A DNA stretch of 64,000 bases from an uncultured Lachnospiraceae bacterium (GCA_947173495.1 CAMWFQ010000005.1:124001-188000); one strand, 5' to 3'; positions 9,205-18,789 are shown, counted from the stretch's first letter. The notes: generated from the letters alone by a model not told the origin. Numbers and translations: made by a program.

Positions 9205-9948
9205 CTAATTGCACACACGGTAAACATAAGCGTGCCCTTCTCTGCCGCACCGTTCGACTACTTTGAGATAATTCAATACATGAAGAACTTTCCCTGCAAT
9301 TTCTTTCCGTTCCCCGACGGCTTTTCCGAACTGTACGGCTGTAAAAAACTTATCCAAGTTTTCCGGGATCAGTTTCCGATAGTCAGCAATCCCATCCAGA
9401 CAGATTTCTCCCAGAAGGGCTGTGGGTATCCGGTCATATCGGCTTGAGCCTCTTTTCTTATCCCGGCTCCAGCCGTTAAGCAGCCGGTATTCCTCCACGG
9501 CAAGAAGAGGAAAACGCAGGTGCAGATTTTTGTCCGGCAAATAAGACTTGATCTTATATAATTCATAAAAAGCTCTGTAAACAGAGCCTTTTACAGTGCT
9601 TTTTCTGGGTTTACTGCATTCTCCGGATTCCTCGTCGATCCAGATCAGATATTTGAGCTGAGGAACAGGATAAACAATGGTAACAGGATAGCCGGGGAGA
9701 AAATGATCCAGTTTGGACCGCATCTTCTCAAAATGCGTGGTCTGAATCTCGATGATCTCTGTCCCTGTGAAGATATCCGTTACATATCCATCCAGGCGGA
9801 CCTCCTGCATGGCAGTCTCCGGTGCGTAGCAGGATTTCAGAACAGCGTGCAGCGTCCGTTCGCCAAGGGTACCGATGCCGTTTTGCTCTCGGGGAGCGCC
9901 AATAATCTGTTTTCTGACCTCTTCGAATCGTTTCACATCCATACTCAT
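9205..9948 (-). CDS. Unknown protein with a PD-(D/E)XK nuclease-like N-terminal half
   Basis: I do not recognise a named family for these 247 residues. The N-terminal part has the order of a PD-(D/E)XK nuclease: a helix with Glu30 (GTLGE), Asp58 (YVTDIF) and a strand with Glu67-x-Gln69 (EIIEIQT), followed by HFEKMRSKL and two predicted strands (VTIVYP, KYLIWID). The ExQ variant occurs in some nucleases such as CoiA. The C-terminal half (about 130-247) is charged and partly helical and resembles a winged-helix region. The nuclease reading is inference from pattern only. The stop overlaps the window-right gtrA gene's end (4-base overlap, ATGA), so the two are translationally coupled. Confidence 0.6.
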   Translation of the reverse strand: MSMDVKRFEEVRKQIIGAPREQNGIGTLGERTLHAVLKSCYAPETAMQEVRLDGYVTDIFTGTEIIEIQTTHFEKMRSKLDHFLPGYPVTIVYPVPQLKYLIWIDEESGECSKPRKSTVKGSVYRAFYELYKIKSYLPDKNLHLRFPLLAVEEYRLLNGWSRDKKRGSSRYDRIPTALLGEICLDGIADYRKLIPENLDKFFTAVQFGKAVGERKEIAGKVLHVLNYLKVVERCGREGHAYVYRVCN

Positions 9949-10370
9949 TTTCGTTCCAAAAACAGCTTTCTTGATATAAAGTTATATACCATTACGATTC
10001 CGGTTGCAAGGATAGAGCTTATGGCAACCATAAGATCATCTGTGATCATCTCTGCCAGAGCACTGCTATGCGCATAAATGCCATCCATACAGACAAACAT
10101 CACGATTTCATTGATCAGAAGACCGATAGCGGATAAAATCAGAAATACGGTAAATTCTCTGGTCTTGTCCATCTCTTTTTTCTGTGTGAATACAAATTTG
10201 ATGCTCAGAAGATAATTGACCACTGCAGAGATTACAAAGCCCAGTAATTTGGAAATCAGATAATGGACCCCCAGAAGGTTGGTAAATCCTGTGGTGATGC
10301 CGAAGTCAATTAAAAAGCAGAAAAATCCCACGATACCGAATTTGAGAATCTGACTTAATAAGTTTTTCAT
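9945..10370 (-). CDS. GtrA family membrane protein
   Basis: This 141-residue protein has four membrane helices and the GtrA-family opening FGIVGFFCFLIDFGITTGF followed by VHYLISKLLGF and VVNYLLSIKFVF. GtrA proteins are thought to help move lipid-linked sugars across the membrane or assist surface glycosylation. A third helix pair (GLLINEIVMFVCMDGIY and AISSILATGIVMVYNF) completes the domain. A GGAG box lies before the ATG. No glycosyltransferase is adjacent, so the substrate is open. Confidence 0.85.
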   Translation of the reverse strand: MKNLLSQILKFGIVGFFCFLIDFGITTGFTNLLGVHYLISKLLGFVISAVVNYLLSIKFVFTQKKEMDKTREFTVFLILSAIGLLINEIVMFVCMDGIYAHSSALAEMITDDLMVAISSILATGIVMVYNFISRKLFLERK

Positions 10371-10391
10371 TATTTTCTCCTGTTCTTAAAA

Positions 10392-10428
10392 AGAATGTCA
10401 TGTAAAATTTATTTTAACATGACATTCT
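10392..10428 (-). terminator. Rho-independent terminator after the Cys-rich gene
   Basis: A perfect 12-bp inverted repeat (AGAATGTCATGT / ACATGACATTCT) encloses a 13-base AT-rich loop and is followed on the minus strand by TTTTT. It sits between the stop of the Cys-rich gene and the gtrA ribosome site, so it should separate their transcription. Confidence 0.75.
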
Positions 10429-10466
10429 CAATTATCAAATATTAAATTTTAAAAATGTTTCTGATG

Positions 10467-10775
10467 TCAGCGGTCGCACCCGCAATCGCACCCTCTGGAA
10501 TCTCTGGAATCATCGCGGCCGCAGTCGCAGTCCTGGTTCTGACCAAACATAAAGGGTCTCTGATCAAAACGGGAATCCGGCCGGGAGTCTTTTCTGCATC
10601 CACAGTCGTCATCGTTTGAACGCTCACGGCAGTTCCCGCTGTTGCTGCGGTCAGAATCACTGCAGCCGCCGCTTCTGGGCGTGGGTCTGTTACCGAAACA
10701 TCCGCCCCAGTTATTCCCGCATCCTTCGTTGTTTCCACAACATAAAAGTAATAATACTAAAATCAGACAATTCAT
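10467..10775 (-). CDS. Short Cys/Asp/Arg-rich protein ('chorion class high-cysteine' type)
   Basis: This 102-residue protein starts with a hydrophobic stretch (MNCLILVLLLLCCGN) that could be a short membrane anchor or signal. The rest is low-complexity sequence rich in C, D, R, S, G and N, with repeated CGC, DCGC and SRDSRG-like motifs and about fifteen cysteines. Similar short proteins occur across Lachnospiraceae and are often labelled 'chorion class high-cysteine protein'; no function is known. It is a real gene: AAGGAG lies nine bases before the ATG and a terminator follows. Metal binding is a guess. An overlapping frame on the same strand is its shadow. Confidence 0.7.
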   Translation of the reverse strand: MNCLILVLLLLCCGNNEGCGNNWGGCFGNRPTPRSGGCSDSDRSNSGNCRERSNDDDCGCRKDSRPDSRFDQRPFMFGQNQDCDCGRDDSRDSRGCDCGCDR

Positions 10776-10840
10776 GCTTTTATCACTCCTTTTTCATATG
10801 CTTTATCATATGCAGAAGTGACGGTCACTGTGCCACAAAG

Positions 10841-11380
10841 TCATCTGCCGTGCAGAACCTCCTTTTTAATATACGCAAAGGCAGCTTCTTCCCCTTCGCT
10901 GGCCAGCATCTGAAGGAGTTTTTCCAGAAGAGCTTTTGTTTCAGGAGCGATAGGCGCTTTCTCAACGCCTCTGGAATAATACTCCAGAGGGGAAGAATCG
11001 GTATAATTTTCCCCGTTGTATACTTTGCTTGCAGCAATACGGTCCATAAACATTTCAGCAACATATCTGGCGGGCATGGGAACCGGCACAAAGCCTCCGG
11101 CTATCTGTTTGGTACTGTAATCAATCCAGTATTCATAATGGTGTCTGTTCCTTCCCTTATGATGAAGCCAGGCGGAGGAATATCCAATATCTTCTCTCTC
11201 AGCATTGTTGGGGCTTCTGTTTCCCTGAAAATATTTTACCCCTGGTATAAATTCGCTGGGGCTGTATTTGGACATATCATGAAGCAGACCCTGTTTATAT
11301 AAGCCTACCTTGAAGCATCCCTTCATCACAAGATATTTGTGATAGGTTATTGTCTTAAAATGTTTCCACGCTTTCATCAA
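10841..11380 (-). CDS. DUF5662 family protein
   Basis: This 179-residue soluble protein begins MKAWKHFKTITYHKYLV and carries LHDMSKYSPSEF, WLHHKGRNRHHYEYW and MPARYVAEMFMDRIAA, the conserved blocks of DUF5662. The several His and Asp residues (LLHDMSKYS, HHKGRNRHHYE) look like an HD-type metal site, but no activity is known; some database entries wrongly call the family catalase. It lies 13 bases after the GlgX-like gene stop and may share its transcript. Confidence 0.82.
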   Translation of the reverse strand: MMKAWKHFKTITYHKYLVMKGCFKVGLYKQGLLHDMSKYSPSEFIPGVKYFQGNRSPNNAEREDIGYSSAWLHHKGRNRHHYEYWIDYSTKQIAGGFVPVPMPARYVAEMFMDRIAASKVYNGENYTDSSPLEYYSRGVEKAPIAPETKALLEKLLQMLASEGEEAAFAYIKKEVLHGR

Positions 11381-11393
11381 ATCTGACTCACAT

Positions 11394-13337
11394 TCATTTT
11401 GATAGATTCCGGGTAATAAAAATACAAATGGATCTGCTCTTTATGGTAACGACAGGTGAAATTTCGGACTCTCCTCCGGATCCTCCTGACAGGCGTTCTT
11501 TTTCTTCACTGTTGGAAGAAGCAAAAGGGACGGCGGTATCCGAAAGCCTGATCCATATTTTATTTCTGGAAGGCTGGGGAAGCGCCAGCTGATGACTTTC
11601 CCAGTGCATATTGCACGCAATATAAAAAGAGTCGTCTTCCTGATCCGGCGTGTATTTTCCACACAGGACAATACCCACAACCCGGCTGATGAAGCTCAGA
11701 TCAGGTCTCCAGGCATCTATTCCGTGATACGAAATATCGGGGATACCACATCCGATATAATCCAGGCATTTCAGCTGTTGGCGCATATGAAGAACCGGAT
11801 GGGCTTTGCGCAGAGCAGTCAAAAACTGTATATAAGAAAAAATATCTCTGGCAAACCGGGTTTTCTTCCAGACGACCCATCCTGTTTCATTGTCCTGGCA
11901 ATAACAATTGTTATTGCCGCCGCGGGAGTCGGCAAACTCATCGCCGCTGAATAGAAAAGGAATTCCCTGGGAAAGAAAGATAAGAGAAAGCGCATTTTTA
12001 ATTTGTTTCTGGCGAAGCTCCAAAATGTGTTTTTTACGGCTTTCACCTTCCACACCGCAGTTCCAGGTCAGATTCTGGCTGCATCCATCACGGTTCTCTT
12101 CTCCGTTTGCCTCATTATGCTTTTGTTCATAGGAAACGCAGTCATAAAGTGAAAATCCATCATAATCTGCCAGATAATTGACAACACCGTGTTCTTCGGG
12201 ATTATGCCTCTGATAAAAGAGAATCTGGTTTAACATTCCTTCATCCCCTTTCAGGAAACGTCTTACGTCATTCCTGAAGTTTCCGTTATCAGAAATGAAA
12301 TTCCGGTAAAGAGGATTGTTTATCACGGGCAGCTCTTCTTTCGGCAGATAGCTGCACCAGATTTTGGAATTTTTCAGAACCGGCTCTTCCGCCAGAAGAC
12401 GAAAAGGAATATGATTTCCACTGATACGGACGCCGTCGATATGATATTCTATCACCCAGTATTTAATTACTTCCAGAATAAAGAGCTGTCTGATCTGCTC
12501 CGGAAAATAGAAATGCATGATCACTTCAATTCCATTTTGATGCAGTTTTCTGACCAGCTTTTTGAACGAAATGACCGGCGAGACGCCTGCGCTGTAGGCT
12601 GCCTTGGGTGCAAAGTAGAAACCTTCCTGAAACCCCCAGCAGTTCAGTCTCACCGTCTCTGTTCTGCCATTATCCGGTTCTTTTTCCCATACGGCTGCCT
12701 TTACCGTACCGGAAGAATCACAAACATATTTATCCAAAGCAGATTTTCCTGAACGCCCTGGCAGGACGCCCGGTATCATGCATTCATCATATTCATAGCA
12801 CGGCATCAGCTCCAGAGCCGTGATACCAAGCTTCTTAAAATGAGGTATTTTTTCTGAAATGCCCTCGAAAGTACCTTTGTGCCGCACGCCGGAGCTTTTA
12901 TGCATGGTAAAGGCACGTACATTAAGACCGTAAAATATACTCTCTTCCAAAGGTGTCATGAGAGGCTCGTCGCCCTGCCAGTTAAAATGGTGGATGGGAA
13001 AAAGTCCACAGGTACCGCGTTTTTTTCCATGATGTTCTCCCCAGTTTTTAAGACCATATATTTCATGTGCATATGGATCCGTAAATATCTGATCTCCCAT
13101 ATAATAATTATATGCACAATTTTTTATATCTTCCCCTTCGATCTCCATACCGTAAAGCGTTCCCCTTCTGCTTTCTGAACGAAAAGGAATACGGTATGTT
13201 TCACCGGCAGAATCATATAAAATGACTCCGCATTCTCCCAATGCCGGCATGTCCGCCGATAATCTGACGCTTCTTTCTGTAAATGCTATCCCCTGCCTGT
13301 CCGGTTCAAAATAACGAATTTTCCATTTTTTTTTCAT
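11394..13337 (-). CDS. GlgX/isoamylase-like GH13 protein, catalytically degenerate
   Basis: The protein resembles glycogen debranching enzymes along its length. A CBM48-like N-terminus ends near MGDQIFTDPYAHEIYG, then come NVRAFTMHKSSG, KKLGITALELMPCYEYDE, EQKHNEANGEENRDG, TWNCGVEGES, GIPFLFSGDEF and NNNCYCQDNE. The catalytic blocks are altered: region I reads EVIMHFYFPE (271-280) instead of DVVYNHT; region II reads DGVRIS (301-306), with Ser where the nucleophile Asp should be; region III (about 331-345) has KIWCSYLPKEE in place of LIAEPWD; region IV has ADYDGF for AHDGF. I chose the ATG at 13337 (647 residues) because GGAGGGG precedes it; the frame extends upstream without a ribosome site. 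It is probably a pseudoenzyme or glycan-binding protein. Confidence 0.85.
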   Translation of the reverse strand: MKKKWKIRYFEPDRQGIAFTERSVRLSADMPALGECGVILYDSAGETYRIPFRSESRRGTLYGMEIEGEDIKNCAYNYYMGDQIFTDPYAHEIYGLKNWGEHHGKKRGTCGLFPIHHFNWQGDEPLMTPLEESIFYGLNVRAFTMHKSSGVRHKGTFEGISEKIPHFKKLGITALELMPCYEYDECMIPGVLPGRSGKSALDKYVCDSSGTVKAAVWEKEPDNGRTETVRLNCWGFQEGFYFAPKAAYSAGVSPVISFKKLVRKLHQNGIEVIMHFYFPEQIRQLFILEVIKYWVIEYHIDGVRISGNHIPFRLLAEEPVLKNSKIWCSYLPKEELPVINNPLYRNFISDNGNFRNDVRRFLKGDEGMLNQILFYQRHNPEEHGVVNYLADYDGFSLYDCVSYEQKHNEANGEENRDGCSQNLTWNCGVEGESRKKHILELRQKQIKNALSLIFLSQGIPFLFSGDEFADSRGGNNNCYCQDNETGWVVWKKTRFARDIFSYIQFLTALRKAHPVLHMRQQLKCLDYIGCGIPDISYHGIDAWRPDLSFISRVVGIVLCGKYTPDQEDDSFYIACNMHWESHQLALPQPSRNKIWIRLSDTAVPFASSNSEEKERLSGGSGGESEISPVVTIKSRSICIFITRNLSK

Positions 13338-13438
13338 GCGCCCCTCCTGCAGATAAATGTAAAGTCTCATGCGCTTCTTCTCAAAATATGTATAATAGCA
13401 TAAACATTTTTTCCATATAAAAAATCTTAACACATATG

Positions 13439-13467
13439 TTGCATTATAACCAGATAAAAGATAAAAT
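13439..13467 (+). promoter_or_regulatory. Candidate promoter of the DUF1292 gene
   Basis: The plus strand reads TTGCAT (13439-13444), 17 bases, then TAAAAT (13462-13467), about 88 bases before the start codon at 13555. The GlgX-like gene diverges from this AT-rich gap (13338-13554), for which only an extended -10-like TGCTATTAT is visible. Confidence 0.5.
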
Positions 13468-13554
13468 AATAATAACTATTTTTTGAATTTTACGACTGTA
13501 TAACGGAATAGTTCGAAAACAGATTTTGCAGCAGTGCAAGGAAGGAGAATTTTT

Positions 13555-13920
13555 ATGGAAAAGAACAGGAAGACAGAGCTTCCGGCAGGTAATCTGCTGA
13601 GTCAGCCGGAGGATCAGGATGAAGAAATGACGGTTACCCTTGATCTTCTGGATGGGACAAGCGTTACCTGCGCTGTTGTAACGATCCTCACTGTGAAGGA
13701 GCAGGATTATATAGTGCTGCTTCCTCTTGATGAAGAAGGTGAAAATGAGGATGGGTGCGTATGGTTTTACCGTTACCGTGAAAATGAGAAGGATACCAAT
13801 GAGGAGCCTGAGCTTACCTACATTGAAGATGATGAGGAATACGAGATCGTATCCGATGCCTTTGACGAATATCTTGACAATGCAGAGTTTGATGAACTGG
13901 TGATGGAAGAGGAAGAATAA
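13555..13920 (+). CDS. DUF1292 family acidic protein
   Basis: This 121-residue, very acidic protein has the DUF1292 pattern: MTVTLDLLDGTSVTCAVVTI, then VKEQDYIVLLPL, WFYRYRENE and EEYEIVSDAFDEYLD. DUF1292 proteins (YrzB-like) are common small cytosolic proteins of Firmicutes with unknown role. The ATG at 13555 follows GGAG by six bases; an in-frame start seven codons earlier lacks a ribosome site. It is one of two plus-strand genes here and runs toward the helicase gene, with only four bases between their stops. Confidence 0.85.
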   Translation: MEKNRKTELPAGNLLSQPEDQDEEMTVTLDLLDGTSVTCAVVTILTVKEQDYIVLLPLDEEGENEDGCVWFYRYRENEKDTNEEPELTYIEDDEEYEIVSDAFDEYLDNAEFDELVMEEEE

Positions 13921-13924
13921 AGTT

Positions 13925-15742
13925 TCAGAGAAGTCCCTCCAGATATCGGGAGAGCTTTCTTCCTCTCTCCCTGGTGTAATAAAGATACAGATGCTCTCTG
14001 GCTCTTGTGATGGCAACATACAGGAGCCTTCTTTCTTCTTCTAAGGATTCGGGCTGCCTGCAGTCTTTTGCGGGAATAATCCCTTCATTTACATCCGGAA
14101 GAAATACCCTGTCAAATTCCAGCCCCTTAGAACCGTGCATGGTAAGCACGCTGACGCCCGGTACTTCTTCTCCGGGCAGTGAGTTTTTTCTGTCTTCTTC
14201 CGCTTTTCTGTCCGCAAATTCCCCGAGCGAGGTGCCGACAATATAGTCCTTAAAGCTCTGCTGAATACGTTCAGCCTGTTCTGTAAGCATCCTGAATTCG
14301 TTTAAATCCCGGCTTCGTTCTTTCAGATATCTGTCATAGCCCCAGGTTTTCCGAAAAAAAGAAGCAGCCAGATGTGGCGGAAGCTTTTCTGCAATCAAAA
14401 TCTGTCTGAAAAGTAACTGGATCTGCACGAGCATATCCGGATTATTTCTGTAATATTGTTCCAGATGTTTCTGTTCGATGGTTTCAAACGGGAGAGCTGC
14501 CCTGGTAAGAAAATGATTGGGTCTGTTCATAAACTGAATAAAGTGACTCCGCTTTTTTCCTTCATAGAGAAAGGCGAGAAACGCGGAAAGATCCTGCATG
14601 ATAAAACCATGGTATAGATCGTCCTTCCGAATCTGCGTGCCTTTAACAGGAATTCCTGAATTCTTCAGGATATACGTATACTGTATGGCTTCCCGGTTTG
14701 TTCTTGTTATTATAGCGGAGCTGAAAAGCTGATCGAATGATAACGAAGAAAGCTCTCTGATCATCTGCAGTTCCTCTTCTCTTCTGGAGTCAAAACAGAA
14801 AGAAGTGATCCGGCCGCCCTCTTTTACCGGCTGGAAGGCTTTTGAAAAGCGTTTTTCATTCCGGGAGATGAGTTTTTCGCTCAGTGTGACAATGGCTTTT
14901 CCGGAACGGTAGTTGTCTGTCATCCAGATCAGGCGGGCCTGGGGATAATCCTGTGTAAATTGTTTCATGATTCCCGGGCTTGCGCCTCTGAAGCCGTAGA
15001 TTGCCTGATCATCATCCCCCACAACAAACAGGTTATTGGCGGGAAGGGACAGAAGCTTCAGGATTTCGTATTGAAGAGGATTGATATCCTGAAATTCATC
15101 CACCAGAATATATTGAAAAGCTTCCTGATATCTGCTCAGGGTATTTGGACAGGAGGTCAAAAGGCGAAAGCATTCCGTAATCATATCGTCAAAATCGATC
15201 TTTCCCTGTTCCCGAAGATGCCGGTCATATTCCCGCTGAATCAGGGTAATCTCTTCGGTTGAGAAAAGAGCGTCCGGCTCTTTTAACAGACCTTTTTTCC
15301 GGACCTGATTTTTAATACGGCTTATTTCATTCTGGAGCGCTGAAATGGCATCCTGGCTGCATTTGGATGCCAGACCTTTATTGGATAGAATAACCTGCAA
15401 AAGCGTTCTTTTATCTTTTTCTCTGATAAGGGAATCTGCAGTGACAACGCCGGCGCGTTTTAAGATTTGATAACAGATGCTGTGAAAAGTTCCAAACTGA
15501 ACCTGATCAGGACAGCCGCATGCTTTTTCATATCGTTCTTTCATTTCGGCAGCCGCCGCCCTGGTGTAGGTGATTACAAGAATACTTTCTGCAGAGATGC
15601 GGCAGACATCTGTCAGGAACAGAATCCTCCGGGTGAGGGTGAAGGTCTTTCCGCTGCCCGGACCCGCTATGACCATGGCAGGTCCGGACAGATGACAGAT
15701 CGCCTCTTTTTGAGATTTACCGGGCTCTTTCAAGTAATTCAA
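13925..15742 (-). CDS. UvrD/Rep/PcrA-family DNA helicase (superfamily 1A)
   Basis: This 605-residue SF1 helicase has motif [15 protein letters not shown] (about 28-41), motif Ia [10 protein letters not shown], motif [13 protein letters not shown], motif [17 protein letters not shown], motif IV DNYRSG, motif [21 protein letters not shown] and motif [17 protein letters not shown]. It is about 100-150 residues shorter than PcrA and lacks the PcrA C-terminal extension, so it is a paralogue of the UvrD/Rep class rather than PcrA itself. The start overlaps the gltX end by 26 bases. Confidence 0.92.
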   Translation of the reverse strand: MNYLKEPGKSQKEAICHLSGPAMVIAGPGSGKTFTLTRRILFLTDVCRISAESILVITYTRAAAAEMKERYEKACGCPDQVQFGTFHSICYQILKRAGVVTADSLIREKDKRTLLQVILSNKGLASKCSQDAISALQNEISRIKNQVRKKGLLKEPDALFSTEEITLIQREYDRHLREQGKIDFDDMITECFRLLTSCPNTLSRYQEAFQYILVDEFQDINPLQYEILKLLSLPANNLFVVGDDDQAIYGFRGASPGIMKQFTQDYPQARLIWMTDNYRSGKAIVTLSEKLISRNEKRFSKAFQPVKEGGRITSFCFDSRREEELQMIRELSSLSFDQLFSSAIITRTNREAIQYTYILKNSGIPVKGTQIRKDDLYHGFIMQDLSAFLAFLYEGKKRSHFIQFMNRPNHFLTRAALPFETIEQKHLEQYYRNNPDMLVQIQLLFRQILIAEKLPPHLAASFFRKTWGYDRYLKERSRDLNEFRMLTEQAERIQQSFKDYIVGTSLGEFADRKAEEDRKNSLPGEEVPGVSVLTMHGSKGLEFDRVFLPDVNEGIIPAKDCRQPESLEEERRLLYVAITRAREHLYLYYTRERGRKLSRYLEGLL

Positions 15743-17180
15743 TTCCTTTCCGGATCCTGGTCAGGGATTCCTCCTTCCCGAGAATCTCCATAATTTCCGT
15801 AGCTCCGGCAGGCGTCATCTGCTTCCCTGAAACAGCTGTTCTCACAGGCCAGAGTACATATCCGTTTTTAACATGTTTCTGCTCCACATAGGAGATCAAA
15901 AGCTGATAGAGCGCGTCGTTCGTATAATCTTCCGTTTCCTCCAGAAGAGGAAGGAGCTCTTTTAATACCTCCAGAGAGGATTCCGGTGTGGTCTTCATTT
16001 TTTTGTGCTGGTACATGGACACGTCATATTCCGGTAGCTCCTCGAAGAAATCAACCAGCCCGGGAATATCCGGAAAAATCTCAATCCTGGTCTTTACCAT
16101 TGCCGCGATCTGCCGGAGATTCAGATCTTTGTGTATGGCCTGTTTCAGATAGGGCTCGGCTTTTTCATAGAAATCTGAATCATTCATGGCTTTGATATAT
16201 TCCCCGTTCATCCATTTCAATTTGGTATAATCGAATACGGCCGGAGATTTTGAAATGTGCCGGTAATCAAAAATTTCCACGAGCCTTTTCAGAGAGAAAA
16301 TCTCTTCGTTGCATTCAGAAGGACTCCAGCCCAGAAGCGCAACAAAATTGACCACTGCTTCTGTCAGAAAGCCCTGGTCGATCAAATCCTCATAGGAAGA
16401 ATGACCGCAGCGCTTACTCAGCTTGTGATGTTCCTCATCTGTGATCAGAGGACAGTGTACATACACGGGGACCTTCCATCCAAAGGCTTCATAAAGCCGG
16501 TTATATTTGGGCGAGGAAGAAAGGTATTCGTTTCCTCTCACCACGTGCGTGATTCCCATCAGATGATCATCCACCACATTAGCAAAATTGTAGGTAGGAT
16601 ACCCATCGGATTTGATCAGGATCATGTCATCCAGTTCCTCATTATCCACACGGATATCTCCATAAATTTCATCATGAAAGACAGTGGATCCTTCTCTGGG
16701 ATTATTCTGCCTTATGACATAGGGAACACCTGAAGCAAGCTTTTCTTCCACTTCCTGACTGGAAAGAGAAAGACAGTGTTTATCATATACAGTGATCTCC
16801 TTCCCTTCCACGATCTGTGTTTTTAAGCCGGCCAGCCGTTCCTTATCACAGAAGCAATAATAAGCTTCCCCTTTATCAATCAGTTCTCTGGCATATTTAA
16901 GATAGATTCCCTGCTTCTGTCTGTCGGACTGTACATATGGACCGACACCGCCGTCTTTGTCGGGGCCTTCATCATGGATCAGCCCGGTTTTCTGCAGCGT
17001 CCGGTAGATAATCTCCACGGCGCCTTCCACAAAACGTTCCTGGTCGGTATCTTCGATTCTTAAAATAAAATCTCCGCCTTCATGCTTGGCGATTAAATAG
17101 GCGTAAAGTGCGGTCCTTAAGTTTCCCACATGCATTCTCCCTGTAGGACTGGGGGCATATCTTGTTCTGATCCTGGTCAT
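15717..17180 (-). CDS. gltX: Glutamyl-tRNA synthetase
   Basis: This 487-residue class I synthetase charges tRNA-Glu. The HIGH-like motif is within [20 protein letters not shown] (residue 9 on) and the KMSKS equivalent is KLSKRCG. The zinc-like insertion region (CFCDKERL) and [10 protein letters not shown] are present, and the anticodon-binding helical domain occupies roughly residues 330-487. The ATG lies 11 bases after GAGAGG. It follows the hydrogenase-like gene by 51 bases and overlaps the helicase gene. Confidence 0.95.
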   Translation of the reverse strand: MTRIRTRYAPSPTGRMHVGNLRTALYAYLIAKHEGGDFILRIEDTDQERFVEGAVEIIYRTLQKTGLIHDEGPDKDGGVGPYVQSDRQKQGIYLKYARELIDKGEAYYCFCDKERLAGLKTQIVEGKEITVYDKHCLSLSSQEVEEKLASGVPYVIRQNNPREGSTVFHDEIYGDIRVDNEELDDMILIKSDGYPTYNFANVVDDHLMGITHVVRGNEYLSSSPKYNRLYEAFGWKVPVYVHCPLITDEEHHKLSKRCGHSSYEDLIDQGFLTEAVVNFVALLGWSPSECNEEIFSLKRLVEIFDYRHISKSPAVFDYTKLKWMNGEYIKAMNDSDFYEKAEPYLKQAIHKDLNLRQIAAMVKTRIEIFPDIPGLVDFFEELPEYDVSMYQHKKMKTTPESSLEVLKELLPLLEETEDYTNDALYQLLISYVEQKHVKNGYVLWPVRTAVSGKQMTPAGATEIMEILGKEESLTRIRKGIELLERAR

Positions 17181-17231
17181 AGTAAATCGTTCCTCTCTTT
17201 TATCATTTCAGATGATCTGTCGTTTTTATAG

Positions 17232-18740
17232 TCAGACGCTGCTCTGCGGCGGGGATGCCGCCTTGTCCGGATGCGGGATCTTCTCACGGGAGCGGGCCTT
17301 GAAGCCTGCCACTTCCTTCATAGCCTGAGGAATGGGGATATTGGTCCCTGCGCCGGCCACACATCCGCCGGGGCAGGCCATACCTTCGATCAGACAGCCG
17401 TTCTTTTTGCCGGCTTTGGCAAGCATCAGAATTTTTTTACATTCGGTCAGACTCTCGGCATGTTCAATATTAACATCCACATCAGGATAATATTCCCGGA
17501 TGCATTCCTCAATTGCACTGGCAACACCTCCTGCAACGCCATAGCCTCTGCCTGCGCCTGTCGCGCCTTCCATTTTATCGTCTTCCTCAGCCTCCTCGGG
17601 AAGAAGCCCTCTGGCTTCAAACATTCCCTGAAGTTCCTCAAAGGTGATTACAAAATCTACATCGGAACGGATGGTTCTTCTGGAGGCTTCCAGTTTTTTG
17701 GAGGCGCAGGGGCCGATGAAGACCACGCTGGCGTCAGGATGATCCTTCTTTATGATGCGTGCCGTCGCCACCATCGGCGTTAAGGCATTTGAAATTTTGT
17801 CAATGGTTTCCGGAAAAAACTTTTTGGCCAGCACAGACCAGGAAGGACAACAGGAAGTAAGCAGAAAGGGCAGTTTTCCCGTGGCGACCTCTTTCACATA
17901 ATGCTCGGCTTCCGCCATAGCGCCCAGATCGGCGCCCATGGCCGTCTCATATACATCATAAAATCCAAGTTCCTTCAGGGCTCCCTTGATTTTATCCGGG
18001 GTTACATTTTTCCCGAACTGTCCAACAAAAGCAGGCGCCAGCTGGGCAATGATTTTTCGTCCCGACTGCATGGCGCGTATCAGCTGGAAGATCTGGGATT
18101 TATCCGCGATTGCTCCAAACGGGCAGCTGACCATGCACTGGCCGCAGGAAACGCAAAGATCGGTATCAATATAAGCGCGGCCTTTTTTATCACTTTTAAT
18201 GGCATTTACGCCACAGTGAGCCAGACAGGGACGAACCTGATGAGAAATGGCATCATAGGGGCAGACTGCCTTGCACTTACCACAGCGGATACATTTCTCC
18301 TGATCAATCACAGAACGATTGTTTTTTGTGCTGATGGCGCCCCTCGGGCACACCTCCTGACAGGGATGCGCCACACATCCCATGCATTTATCAGTCACTT
18401 CGTATTTGTTCTCAGGGCAGGCGTTGCATGCGGAAGGAATTACCTGCATCAGAGGCGGTTCATAATATTTTTCATCGATATTACTTTCTTCAAGTCCCTG
18501 GGTAACATGAACCGGCACATTTTCCGGACGCAATGACATTCCCATGGCAAGACGGATCCGCTCTCTCACGATGGCTCTGTCACGATATATATTTTCATAT
18601 TCCGATTCGTCATAGTCCACGATTTTGTAGGGAAGCGCTTCCACATCATCCTTAAGATTTGTGGAAGTGTAAGCCAGGTTTGCTACTTCCCTGAAAATCC
18701 GCCTTCTGTTTTTACGAACCTGAGTATCTATTCCTCTCAT
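17232..18740 (-). CDS. [FeFe]-hydrogenase-like iron-sulfur protein (putative group B, monomeric)
   Basis: The 502 residues carry an N-terminal ferredoxin-like region with many cysteines (CNACPENKYEVTDKCMGC, CIRCGKCKAVCPYD, CVSCGQCMVSCPFGA) for several [4Fe-4S] clusters, then a hydrogenase large-subunit domain. The H-cluster motifs are L1 TSCCPSW (about 298), L2 GPCASKK (about 343) and L3 EGMACPGGC (about 455). Group A enzymes have MPC in L2 and a longer L3; this pattern fits the poorly characterised group B, which I infer from memory of the motifs. It could produce or consume H2 or act as a sensor. It sits between proA and gltX with about 50-base gaps; no hydrogenase maturation genes are in the window. 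Confidence 0.85.
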   Translation of the reverse strand: MRGIDTQVRKNRRRIFREVANLAYTSTNLKDDVEALPYKIVDYDESEYENIYRDRAIVRERIRLAMGMSLRPENVPVHVTQGLEESNIDEKYYEPPLMQVIPSACNACPENKYEVTDKCMGCVAHPCQEVCPRGAISTKNNRSVIDQEKCIRCGKCKAVCPYDAISHQVRPCLAHCGVNAIKSDKKGRAYIDTDLCVSCGQCMVSCPFGAIADKSQIFQLIRAMQSGRKIIAQLAPAFVGQFGKNVTPDKIKGALKELGFYDVYETAMGADLGAMAEAEHYVKEVATGKLPFLLTSCCPSWSVLAKKFFPETIDKISNALTPMVATARIIKKDHPDASVVFIGPCASKKLEASRRTIRSDVDFVITFEELQGMFEARGLLPEEAEEDDKMEGATGAGRGYGVAGGVASAIEECIREYYPDVDVNIEHAESLTECKKILMLAKAGKKNGCLIEGMACPGGCVAGAGTNIPIPQAMKEVAGFKARSREKIPHPDKAASPPQSSV

Positions 18741-18789
18741 ATCCTTTCCCTTTCCTGTCCGTTATGCGGGCGATGAATGGATCCGCTCT

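Noticed and set aside
13948-13971. Hairpin GGGAGAG/CTCTCCC as terminator of the DUF1292 gene
   Set aside because: It lies within the helicase coding sequence and no T-run follows on the plus strand; pairing is short.
13444-14019. A 191-codon minus-strand frame
   Set aside because: It runs antisense to the DUF1292 gene and into the helicase gene end, with no ribosome site or recognisable domain.
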